Assembly: GCA_037447655.1 (NCBI GenBank)
Contig: JBBHKE010000771.1
Coordinates: forward strand, 434,360-470,476
DNA: 36,117 nt
Origin: Zygnema cylindricum
Lineage: Eukaryota > Streptophyta > Zygnematophyceae > Zygnematales > Zygnemataceae
Direction of reading: 5' to 3'
The notes beneath the pieces are model-generated. The model was given only the letters and a program-made list of their open reading frames with translations. It ran no database searches and was not told the origin of the DNA. The position numbers and the translations under genes were made by a program. Of the stretch, positions 10,312 to 18,218 are shown piece after piece; the stretch's first letter is position 1; every line of letters starts with the position of its first letter.

Positions 10312-10674
10312 TAGTGTTGGGTATCGAGGACCTATTGCCGATATTCGATATATATCGCCTTTTAGGGATCCGATAATCGATATATCGAATCCATGTACCT
10401 AGAAGCTAAATATCCGGATATTCACGCGATTTTTTTCTTTTCTTCCCGATTTTTTTCTCAACCCCTTCCCCCCCCCCCACTGTGGCGCTCGCTCAGTGGG
10501 GGGGGATCCGTACGATTTTCCGTCAATTTTACGTACGACTTTTGTACTTCAGCTATACGGACATCCATTTTTCGCGATGTGTATCACGATGATTTATGTT
10601 GGTCCTGGTACGATATATCGAGGATTCTGCTCGATCGATCATCGCGATATGAATTTACTCGATACCCAACACTA
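10312..10674. mobile_element. hAT-type MITE, copy 1 (TAGTGTTGGGTATCGA ends)
   Basis: Termini TAGTGTTGGGTATCGA and TCGATACCCAACACTA are perfect complements. At offset 58 it carries CCGATAATCGATATAT, the same motif at the same offset as in the element at 26246-27169, so both belong to one family. The middle has a C-run/G-run hairpin (CCCCCACTG and CAGTGGGGG, about 10473-10505). MITE A ends exactly at its left TA and MITE B begins exactly at its right TA. Outside A and B the flanks are GTGTCAAC and CTGTCAAG (6 of 8 identical), a possible worn 8-bp target duplication. No coding capacity. Confidence 0.7.
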
Positions 10675-11163
10675 CACCGTGAATCGCTATTAGCGTAATA
10701 AAAAATATAGCGTAATGAAACAATTAGCGTACTTTACAGTAAATTGTGTTTTTTGGTGTACACCATGATACTAATTTATCATGTACTCTAATTTGTAAAC
10801 TGCTTTGTAAAAATTTTCGGCACATAATATGTCCACCCTAAAACATGTTGATGTACGAAATTGTTCAAATTGTACGCCGTCGCTTTTTTTTGACATCTGC
10901 GTATGCCGGAAAATATTTACGCAGTTATATATTATTATATTTTATGTACTTTTAAATTTAAAATGGTACGGAATAGTACATATCTGACAGTCCGTACACC
11001 ACACTATTTAAAAGGGCACTAAATTACAGTTATGAACCGTATTGAGCGGGGTACCTCAAATAACGTTCAGAAACATTTAGCGTACTTTATTCTATTTGAG
11101 AATTTGCCTTAAAAAAAGAGGTACCCCAATTAGCGTCATGTACGCTAATAGCGATTCGCGGTG
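10675..11163 (+). mobile_element. CACCGCGAATCG-family MITE, copy B
   Basis: A 489-bp element between TA 10673-10674 and TA 11164-11165. Left end CACCGTGAATCGCTATTAGC; right end GCTAATAGCGATTCGCGGTG. Interior landmarks: CTGACAGTCCGTACACC, CACACTATTTAAAA, and GGTACCTCAAATAACG. The corresponding copy at 13958-14468 is clearly more diverged from it than the rest of the duplication is. Confidence 0.8.
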
Positions 11164-11165
11164 TA

Positions 11166-11332
11166 CTGTCAAGTTTATCATGCTCGTACTGCGGACGTAC
11201 GACAACATCACGTTGTGCCAGCGGTACGGCGGTCTGTACCGCTGACGCATGGCAACGTCACGTGACGCACGGCAGCGTCACGCTGTGCCAACGGTACGGC
11301 GGTCCGTACTGCGGACGATCGCACGGCAACGT
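11166..11332 (+). repeat. GC-rich array, segment left of MITE C
   Basis: After about 25 bp of ordinary sequence, this contains three degenerate units of the same GC-rich repeat as 11875-12480 (GGCAACGT(T/C)AC..TGTGCCA.CGGTACGGCGGTC). Unit hairpins are visible: AGCGGTAC/GTACCGCT (11220-11243) and GTCCG/CGGAC (11302-11316). It ends GGCAACGT at the TA where MITE C is inserted. Confidence 0.7.
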
Positions 11333-11334
11333 TA

Positions 11335-11872
11335 CACCGCGAATCGTTATTACTGTCAAAGTTTAAATAGTGTTGAAGGTAATTTACCGTAATTGATGCT
11401 AATTAACAATTTGTTTTTTTTTTAAAAAGGTGTATTGTAATTTTGGCTTAATGCTAATTCGGGAACAACAAAAATTAAATATTCTCCGTACGATTGTATA
11501 CATGAACATATGTATTCGTACAAAATATTTGAAATCGTACGCCGTCGTGAAATTTACATTTCCGTACATGTCAGACTAATTTACTTGTCAGACTAATTCC
11601 GTTTTTTTAAGTGCACGTTCCTATGCGTGCGCATATGATTTAATTCATTTTTTGTAAAATTTTCACTTTAAAAGGTACATGTATGTACGGTCTGACATCG
11701 ACCGTACACCACACTATTTAGATCTTATTGTACTTTCATTTTTCACGCTATTCTGTAGAGTACATTAATTAACGTGAAGAAAAAAATAAAATCATGTCTC
11801 CTATCTAGGAAAAAAAATCAAAATTTTAGGAACCTAAATTAGAGTTATATACTCTAGTAACAATTAGCGGTG
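11335..11872 (+). mobile_element. CACCGCGAATCG-family MITE, copy C, inside the 49-bp array
   Basis: A 538-bp element with left end CACCGCGAATCGTTATTACT and a worn right end (AACAATTAGCGGTG); in the duplicate copy the right end is better kept (ACCGATTCACGGTG). It splits a GC-rich repeat unit: left flank GGCAACGT-TA, right flank TA-CATTCTGCC, while intact neighbouring units read GGCAACGTTACATTGTGCC. This empty site shows that the target duplication is exactly TA and that the element ends at CACC...GGTG. Landmarks CGGTCTGACATCGACCG and CCACACTATTTAGA are present. Confidence 0.85.
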
Positions 11873-11874
11873 TA

Positions 11875-12480
11875 CATTCTGCCAGCGGCACGGCGGCCTT
11901 CGACGGTTGGCAACGTTACATTGTGCCAACCGTACGCGGTCTGCACAGCGATGGTTGGCAATGATGCCTTACGCCATCCGTACGGCGGTCTGCACAGCGA
12001 CGCACGGCAATGTTACATTAGCCCAGCCGTACGGCGATCTGCACAGCGACGCACGACAACGTTACATTACGCCATCCGTACGGCGGTTTGCACAGCGACG
12101 CACGGCAATGTTACATTACGCCATCCGTACGGCGGTCTGCACAACGACGCACGGCAACGTTAAATTACGCTATCCCTACGGCGGTCTGTACTGCGACGGG
12201 TGGCAACGTCAAATTGTGCCAACCGTACGCGGTCTGTACCGCTGACGCACGGCAATGCTAAATTACGCCATCCGTACGGCGGTCTGCAAATTGACGGTTG
12301 GCAATGTTAGGTTTCGCCAACCGTACGGCGCTCTGCACACCGACGGTTGGCAATGTTACAGTATGCCAGCCGACCGGTGGTCTGCACACCGACAACTGGC
12401 AATGTAAGATTACGCCATCCGTACGGAGGTACGGGCGGCAATGTTACATTGTGCAAGCGGTACGGGGTCCGTACTGCGGA
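11875..12480 (+). repeat. GC-rich 49-bp tandem array, about 12 units
   Basis: Unit starts (GGCAA) fall at 11909, 11957, 12006, 12055, 12104, 12153, 12202, 12251, 12300, 12349, 12398 and 12437: spacing 48, then 49 throughout, with a 10-base deletion in the second-last. The consensus includes GTTACATT(G/A)(T/C)GCCA, CCGTACGGCGGTCTGCACA and CGACG. Many units contain inverted halves, for example GCCAACCGT/ACGGTTGGC at 12316-12351. The period is not a multiple of three, so open frames through it (112-115 codons) are products of GC richness. It leads directly into a TATA box. Confidence 0.9.
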
Positions 12481-12499
12481 CGGACGGAAAAAATCGAAG

Positions 12500-12560
12500 A
12501 CAGACACACCGCCTACCGCCTATATAAGCTTTCGCAGAGGGGCGAACAACGTTCTCTTAT
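12500..12560 (+). promoter_or_regulatory. candidate RNA polymerase II core promoter, copy 1
   Basis: CCTATATAAGC with TATATAAG at 12521-12528, a good plant-type TATA box, sits about 40 bp after the 49-bp array and is followed by TTCGCAGAGGGGCGAACAAC and a pyrimidine-rich CTCTTATT stretch at about 12550-12560 where transcription would start. The same arrangement is kept in the duplicate at 15678 with three substitutions over about 95 bp. No gene follows; transcription would enter the ~200-bp repeats. Function is inferred from position and motif only. Confidence 0.5.
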
Positions 12561-12572
12561 TTATATACTGAT

Positions 12573-13169
12573 AAACAATAAACGATGTTTATTACAAATA
12601 TATTTGTTAGCACAAACTCAAATTTGCGTTAGAAACATGGTTTAGGAATTTTTTAAACTATTTTTGTGAGCGTTAATAATGTAAAGAGTTTCTTACCACT
12701 ATTGTTGTTAGCGAAAACTCAAACTTGAGTTACAAATATGGTTTTGTGTGTATTTTCCCTCTTTTTGTGGCAACGACAATAAACGATGTTCATTACAAAT
12801 ATATTTGTTAGCACAAACTCAAATTTGTGTTAGAAACTTGGTTTAGGGTTTTGTTTAACTATTTTTGTGAGCGTTAACAATGTAAAGAGTTTCTTACCAC
12901 TATTGTTGTTAGCGAAAACACAAAATTGAGTTACAAACATGGTTCTGAGTTTATTTTCCCTCTTTTTGTGCCAACGAACAATAAACGAAGTTTTTTACAA
13001 ATATATTTGTTAGCACAAACTCAAATTTTTGTTAGAAACATGGTTTAGGAATTTTTTAAACTATTTTTGTGAGCGTTAAACAATGTAAAGAGTTTCTTAC
13101 CACTATTGTTGTTAGCGAAAACTCAAACTTGAGTTACAAACATGGTTTTGAGTTTATTTTCCCTCTTTT
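12573..13169 (+). repeat. three ~200-bp repeats, each a dimer of ~100-bp halves
   Basis: Units start with ACAATAAACGA at about 12576, 12777 and 12979. Each unit has two related halves: one with TTGTTAGCACAAACTCAAAT and one with TTGTTAGCGAAAACTCAAA, each followed by a (T)TAGAAACATGG or GTTACAAACATGG stretch and CTATTTTTGTG- or CTCTTTTTGTG-like ends. It is thus a small higher-order array, lying between the two large duplication units and absent after the second. Confidence 0.8.
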
Positions 13170-13576
13170 GAAAAAAATAAATGTCGGTCGCAAACATGCT
13201 TACACTAATATAGGTATTTGTACAAAATCTGACAAATAGTATGTTCACACAATCGAAACATGGTTGCTGGACGAATTTGTGCGAGCGTGATATTTGACAA
13301 CCCGATTATATCCCCTTTTTAGAGCGCACATTCTCATGCGTCCGCGGTTACTAAAACTCATTAATTATACTTTTTCACTTAAAAAAATACAATTTTGTAC
13401 GGTCTGACACTATCCGTACACCACACTAATTAAATGATGAAGTACTTCCGTTTTGTACGGTACTAACAAATTAACCCTAAATAGAGTAAAGAAAAAAATA
13501 GAATGAACTACGCTAATGGAGAAAAAAAAAAGCGGGGTGGAATTAGAGTATACTACGCTAATAGCGATTGGCGGTG
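13170..13576 (+). mobile_element. MITE copy A', truncated at its left end
   Basis: Duplicate of 9902-10311, missing the left terminus because the duplication breakpoint lies inside the element. The right terminus AATAGCGATTGGCGGTG is intact; the following TA has become CA. Confidence 0.8.
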
Positions 13577-13957
13577 CAGTGTTGGGTATCGAGGACCTAT
13601 TGCCGATATTCGATATATATATCGCCTATTAGGGATCCGTTTATCGATATATCGAATCCATGTACCTAGAAGCTAAATATCCGGATATTCACGCGATTTT
13701 TTTCTTTTCTTCCCGGTTTTTTTCTCAACCCCTCCCGCCCCCCACTGTGGCGCTCGCTCAGTGGGGGGGGGGGGGGGGGGGGGGGGGGGTCCGTACGATT
13801 TTCTGTCGATTTTCCGTACGATTTTTGTTCTTGAGTTGTACGAACACCCATTTTTCGCGATGTATATTGCGATAAATTATGTTGGTCTCGATACGATACA
13901 TTGAGGATTATGCTCGATCGATTATCGCGATATGAATTTACTTGATACCTAACACTA
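13577..13957. mobile_element. hAT-type MITE, copy 2, with expanded G tract
   Basis: Duplicate of 10312-10674. Left end CAGTGTTGGGTATCGA, right end TGATACCTAACACTA, now imperfect. The central hairpin G run has grown from 8 to 27 G (13763-13789), while its C-run partner is shorter and interrupted. Confidence 0.75.
13763..13789 (+). repeat. 27-base G homopolymer
   Basis: Uninterrupted run of 27 G. The paralogous site at about 10498-10505 has 8 G. Length is uncertain because homopolymers this long are prone to sequencing and assembly error. It can form G-quadruplexes. Confidence 0.9.
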
Positions 13958-14468
13958 CACCGTGAATCGCTATTAGCGTAATGAAATAGATAGCGTAATG
14001 AAACAATTAGCGTTATTTACGCTAATTGGGAATGTGGTCTTTTTTGGAAATAATTTTTATTCTAATTTTCTGTACACTCTAATTTGCAAACTGCTTTGTA
14101 AAAAATTTCGGTTCATAATATCTCCACACTACAATATGTGCATGTACGAAATTGTTCAAATCGTACGCCGTCGTATTTTTTTTTCATTCGCGAATGCCGG
14201 AAAATATTTACGCAATTACATGTTAGCGCGATTACGGGACAGCGTGAATATCTTTCTGTACTTTTCTACTTATAAAAGTACAAAAAGTACATATCTGACA
14301 GACCGTACACCACACTATTTACACTATAGTAGAGTCATGAATCCTATTTTATGGAACACCTCAAATAACGTGTAGGAACATTTAGAATGTCTAATTCTAT
14401 TTGAGAATTTGCCCAAAAAAACAGGGTACCTCAATTAGCGACCAACACGCTAATAGCGATTCACGGTG
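13958..14468 (+). mobile_element. MITE copy B'
   Basis: Duplicate of copy B between TA 13956-13957 and TA 14469-14470. Termini CACCGTGAATCGCTATTAGC and AATAGCGATTCACGGTG. It retains CTGACAGACCGTACACC and CACACTATTTAC. The left third differs markedly from copy B. Confidence 0.75.
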
Positions 14469-14470
14469 TA

Positions 14471-14686
14471 CTGTCAAGTTTATCATGCCCGTACCCCGGA
14501 CGTACGGCAGCATCACGTTGTGCCAGCAGTCCGGCGGTTTGTACCGTTGACGCATGGCAACGTCACGTGATGCACGACAATGTCAGTTGTTCTAGCGGTT
14601 TGGCGGTCTGTACCGCTGACGCACGGCAGCGTCACGTTGTGCCAAAATTAAGGCGGTCCGTACTGCGGACGATCGCACGACAACGT
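14471..14686 (+). repeat. GC-rich array segment left of MITE C'
   Basis: Duplicate of 11166-11332 with one extra degenerate unit. Units carry TTGTGCCA or TTGTTCTA, CGGCGGT(C/T)TGTACCG and GACGCA(C/T)GGCA. It ends CAACGT at the TA of copy C'. Confidence 0.7.
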
Positions 14687-14688
14687 TA

Positions 14689-15225
14689 CACCGCGAATCG
14701 TTATTAGTGTCAAAGTTTAAATAGTGTTGAAGGCAATTTACTGTAATTGATGCTAATTAAGAATTTGATTTTTTTTTAAAAAGGTGTATTGTAATTTCGG
14801 CTTAATGCTAATTTGGGAACAACAAAAATTAAATATTTTCCGTACGATTGTATACATTAACATATGTATTTGTACAAAATATTAGAAATCGTACGCCGTC
14901 GTGAAATTCAATTTTCCGTACATGTCAGACTAATTTACTTGTCAGTCTAATTCCGTTTTTTGAGAGCACGTTCCTATGCTTGCGCATCTGATTTAATTCA
15001 TTTTTTGTAAAATTTTAACTTTAAAAGGTACATTTATGTACGGTCTGACATCGACCGTACACCACACTATTTAGATATTATTGTACTCTCATTTTTTACG
15101 CTATTCAATACGGTACCTTAATTAACGTGAAGGAAAAAATAAAATCATGTATCCTATTTAGGAAAAAAACTCAAAATTTCAGGAACCCAAATTAGATTTA
15201 TATACTCTAATACCGATTCACGGTG
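14689..15225 (+). mobile_element. MITE copy C'
   Basis: Duplicate of copy C, 537 bp, between TA 14687-14688 and TA 15226-15227, with both termini recognisable (CACCGCGAATCGTTATTAGT; ACCGATTCACGGTG). Flanks CAACGT and CATTCTGCC repeat the interrupted 49-bp unit, so the insertion predates the large duplication. Confidence 0.85.
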
Positions 15226-15227
15226 TA

Positions 15228-15640
15228 CATTCTGCCAGCGGCACGGCGGCCTTCGACAGTTGGCAACGTTACATTGTGCCAACCGTACGCGGTCTACACA
15301 GCGACGTTTGGCAATAATACATTACGCCATCCGTACGGCGGTCTGCACATGACGCACGTCAACGTTAAATTAAGCCATCCGTCCGGCGTTCTGCACAGCG
15401 ACAAACGGCAGCGTTAAATTACACCATCCGTACGGCAGTCTGCACACCGACGGGTGGCAATGTTAGGTTTCGCCAACCGTACGGCGCTCTGCACACCGAC
15501 GGTTGGCAATGTTAGAGTGTGCCAACCGTACGGTGGTCTGCACACCGACAATCGGCAAAGTAAGATTATGCCATCCGTATGGCGGTACGCGAGGTACCGT
15601 TACATTGTGCCAGCCATACGGCGGTCCGTACTGCGGACGG
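15228..15640 (+). repeat. GC-rich 49-bp tandem array, second copy, about 8 units
   Basis: Same unit as 11875-12480, with four or so fewer copies. The GCCAACCGT/ACGGTTGGC inverted halves recur at about 15475-15512. Open frames through it on both strands follow from its composition. Confidence 0.85.
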
Positions 15641-15655
15641 ACGGAAAAAATCGAT

Positions 15656-15720
15656 GACAGACACACCGCCTACCGCCTATATAAGGCTTCGCAGAGGGGC
15701 GAACAACGTTCTCTTATTTA
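15656..15720 (+). promoter_or_regulatory. candidate core promoter, copy 2
   Basis: TATATAAG at 15678-15685 in CCTATATAAGG, with the same upstream CACACCGCCTACCGC and downstream GCAGAGGGGCGAACAACG as copy 1. Downstream is new sequence with a T-rich stretch and TTTCAG at about 15800, which could be a 3' splice site; no gene can be assigned to it. Confidence 0.45.
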
Positions 15721-15729
15721 TATACTGAT

Positions 15730-16028
15730 GTGTCCATGAAAGTACATAATTAGTTTTGTTTTGTTTTGTCGGGTTGTTTTTAGTACGGAAATTCTGTTTC
15801 AGGGGTCTAAAGATTCCGACGCCATTTCACGAAAAAGTGAAAAATATTGGAAGCCACAACTCGCACTCCCCGCACCTTCAAACTTTACCACCCCTTCAAA
15901 CTTCACTCTTCCATCTTCACTCTTTCGCAGTCTTTCATCGGGCGGCCCTAGTCCAACGGTGATAAGCGGGAAAAAACAAATAGAGTGATGTTTTCTGACC
16001 ACTGCCAGAGGTGCTTAAGCATTTATTT
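15730..16028. other. unclassified segment downstream of promoter copy 2
   Basis: Pyrimidine-rich and mixed sequence (CACCTTCAAACTTTACC-type repeats near 15880-15920). Short open frames of 68 and 75 codons exist on the plus strand without any recognised domain. It could be 5' untranslated sequence, but nothing in it proves transcription. Confidence 0.25.
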
Positions 16029-16206
16029 ACCTTTTAAAAGTAAAGTCTCAGTAGTTATAAGGGGAGAAAGAGAGTGAGAGGGGTAGAGGGTGTAAAGGAG
16101 ATGGAGAGCATTGGTTTACCTTTTTAAAGTAAAAACACAATAGTTATAGGGGGAGAAAAAGAGTGAGAGGGGTAGAGGGTTTAAAAGAGATGGAGAGCGG
16201 GAGAGG
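16029..16206 (+). repeat. 89-bp direct duplication within a purine tract
   Basis: Copies start at about 16029 and 16118 (ACCTTTT(T)AAAGTAAA... GAGAAAGAGAGTGAGAGGGG... GATGGAGAGC). The following DNA to about 16312 is almost pure A/G. Confidence 0.7.
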
Positions 16207-16312
16207 GAGAGGAAAAGGGAGAGGCGTAGAGAGAGATGGGAGAGGGAGTGGGGGAGGGTAAAAGAGACAAAAAGAGAGAGAAGGAGAGGGGGAGGGAGGA
16301 AAGGAGAGAAAC
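16056..16312 (+). repeat. purine-rich (GA/GGA) tract
   Basis: About 250 bp in which the plus strand is very largely A and G (GAGAGGGAGAGG-type). It resembles the tract at 18028-18152 and, as reverse complement, pyrimidine-rich stretches at 16860-16885 and 17335-17395. GA-rich stretches like this are common near plant gene 5' ends, but here they may be part of the Harbinger element. Confidence 0.7.
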
Positions 16313-16983
16313 AGATTTTTGTGTCTAACCTGAATTTTCTGAAATTGAATGTGCTCTAGCTCACATTCGACTATGCGAAATTTAAATACAATGGCATAAG
16401 TTTGTTGACCTTTTTTTTGGCTCTTGTTCTGTATGTTGCCCTATAAACATAATTGTTTGCAAAACACTTTTCTTTCCCGTCTGATCGAAAAGCCTTCTTT
16501 GAAATCCAAAGATGTACACTTATCATCATTATTACTGTAAAGGAACTACTAATTCAAAAGCAGTAAAATGTGGAATTAGAATGGTACCTACTTAGTGGGG
16601 TAGGGAGATTGTAGTGGATTATACTCTGGCCCCTTAAAAAGTTTCTTTAACACCACTATTTTAAGTTTTTTAATCAGAAAAACTTGCAACCGAATTAGTC
16701 TTTATAACACCTAATAATGATGGGCAGCAACAGTTTAGTTGTAGGTTTTTGTCGATATGCCTATAATGTCATGTGTTATAACCTGTACTTACAATAAGAT
16801 GTTACTATTTCTTTGGAATAGTATATACCTATCTAACATGATAACTTCTTCAGCTCTACTTCCCCCTCCTCCCCTTTCTCTTTTATATCAAGTACAACAG
16901 TTTAGTTAATTTTGTGAAAAGAAGCCTTGTTTGAATCTGCCTATCTTCTACTTATTTTTTAATTTAACAAAAAATCAGGATTG
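16313..16983. other. unclassified AT-rich segment
   Basis: No gene, terminal repeat or tandem repeat recognised. Possibly the 5' part of the Harbinger element whose Myb/SANT gene begins near 18219. Confidence 0.25.
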
Positions 16984-17255
16984 ATTTGAAATTGATTCAA
17001 CAATATAAATCTGTGTTGCTTAGTTTCATAAGTATGTATATTTTTATAAGTTTTTCAGTTTTTGATCCTTTTTTGGTTAAAGTGAAAGCACTTTACAACC
17101 CCTCCATAATTATACGTAAGTGGTTTGAAATGGATTCAACAATATAAATTTGTTTTGCTTATTTTTACAAGCTTTTTAAGTTTTTTCTCTTTTTTTGGTT
17201 AAAGTGAGAGCACTTTACAACCCCTCCATAATTATACTTAAGTGGTCTCTTCCTT
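16984..17255 (+). repeat. 139-bp direct tandem duplication
   Basis: Copies share GATTCAACAATATAAAT (16994 and 17133), GGTTAAAGTGA(A/G)AGCACTTT, and ACAACCCCTCCATAATTATAC. The left copy has a short extra piece. AGTGAAAGCACTTT also forms a small inverted repeat. Confidence 0.75.
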
Positions 17256-18212
17256 CCTATTCTTTTGAATAACCAATGTCAAACTTGACAATTTCATTCT
17301 CCTAGTTCAAATGACCCAACAATTTTCTTTAACCATCCTCCATCCTCTCCCATTCCCCCTCCCCTTTCCCATCGCCCTCTTTCTCTCCCTCTCCGTCACT
17401 GTAATGTTATGGTTTCTCAACCATGCCTTGTCCGAAGTGTGTCAATTTTGTATTTAGACAAAAAGTTGGGATTTTTTTATGAAATAAAACGATGTATTTT
17501 TTATTTCTGAAAGAAGTCTAATACTAAAACTACATTACTTATTATTTTTTCCCGAAAGTAGTGTAAAACTAAAACTGCTCGTTATTTTTTCTGAGAGTTT
17601 CTCACAAAAGTGTGAAATTAATATTTTTACGGCTATCGTTTTTATCGCAGGTGAGGTTGTAGAGGAAAAAATTTCAACCTGTCTAGTTTCGGAGAACTCC
17701 TCTATCACCGCTTGAAAACAAAATCGGCCACTTTGAATGGGTAAAACATAAGCAAATACTTTACAGTTTTGACAAAGAAAAGCGAGGAAATCTGTCTACT
17801 ATTTTTTTGTATTTTTTGTACACACCACCCTTGTTAATGTGTCCGTGTGTTTTTTGAGGTGAGAAAGATAGTCAGAAATCCATCACAAGTGTTTGCTGAA
17901 ATGCTTTCCATTCCTACACGGAAGGAAAAAATGACAATAAGTATAAAATGGTGATATAATATTATAAGTTATACCAAAAAGCGAGGGAAAAAGGTAACAG
18001 TACATGTCTACTTGCATATAAAACTTTATAGAGAGAGAAGGAGAAGGAGAAGGAGAAGGAGAGGGAGAGGGAGAGGGAGAGGGTGGGATAGAGATGGAAA
18101 AGGAGAGAGGGGGAGATGGAAGGAGAGAGGAGGGAAAGAGGGAGGGAGAGAGCCTTCTTTTTGTTTTCATTTCCTTCGTCGTTAACCTTTACTTTTTTTT
18201 TCTTTCCCTCAC
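17256..18212. other. unclassified segment upstream of the Myb/SANT pseudogene
   Basis: AT-rich DNA with a pyrimidine tract (about 17335-17400) and a GGAGAA/GGGAGA purine tract at 18028-18152. It ends in a polypyrimidine run and CTCACAG at 18206-18212, a strong 3' splice site just before the ATG at 18219, which suggests this is an intron or 5' leader of the gene that follows. Confidence 0.35.
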
Positions 18213-18218
18213 AGGAAA

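Larger units (their letters stand above)
9902..12572 (+). repeat. large tandem duplication, unit 1
   Basis: This 2.67-kb block recurs in the same orientation at 13170-15729. Shared sequence begins TTTGAAAAAAATAAATGTCG and ends TTATATACTGAT. It contains most of MITE A, the hAT-type MITE, MITE B, a GC-rich array segment, MITE C, the 49-bp array and a TATA box. Period from start to start is about 3268 bp, the difference being the ~200-bp repeats at 12573-13169. The ends are not TG/CA, so these are not LTRs. Confidence 0.85.
13170..15729 (+). repeat. large tandem duplication, unit 2
   Basis: Second copy of the block at 9902-12572, 2.56 kb. Order and orientation of all parts are kept. It is shorter chiefly because its 49-bp array has fewer units. 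Its left junction cuts into MITE A; its right end at ACTGAT (15729) switches to unrelated sequence with no ~200-bp repeat. Confidence 0.85.

Noticed and set aside
11875-12560. Ribosomal DNA intergenic spacer (short repeats followed by TATATA-type promoter)
   Set aside because: No rRNA sequence is present in the window, and the TATA context is that of a polymerase II promoter.
11875-12560. Endogenous pararetrovirus promoter
   Set aside because: A TATATAAG box alone is not enough; no movement, coat or reverse transcriptase reading frame of that group lies nearby.
11870-12645. Proteins of 97-115 residues through the 49-bp array
   Set aside because: The unit is not a multiple of three, all frames are equally open because of low stop content, and no domain is seen.
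13666-13875. Poly-Gly / poly-Pro frames at the G run
   Set aside because: They are created by the 27-base G homopolymer.
9902-15729. The two 2.6-kb units as LTRs of a retroelement with the 200-bp repeats as interior
   Set aside because: The shared block does not start TG or end CA, there is no primer-binding site or polypurine tract at the junctions, and the interior encodes nothing.
18094-18218. Myb/SANT protein starting at the ATG at 18094
   Set aside because: The extra N-terminus would be translated purine tract plus polypyrimidine tract; the CTCACAG 3' splice site just before ATG 18219 makes the latter start more plausible.
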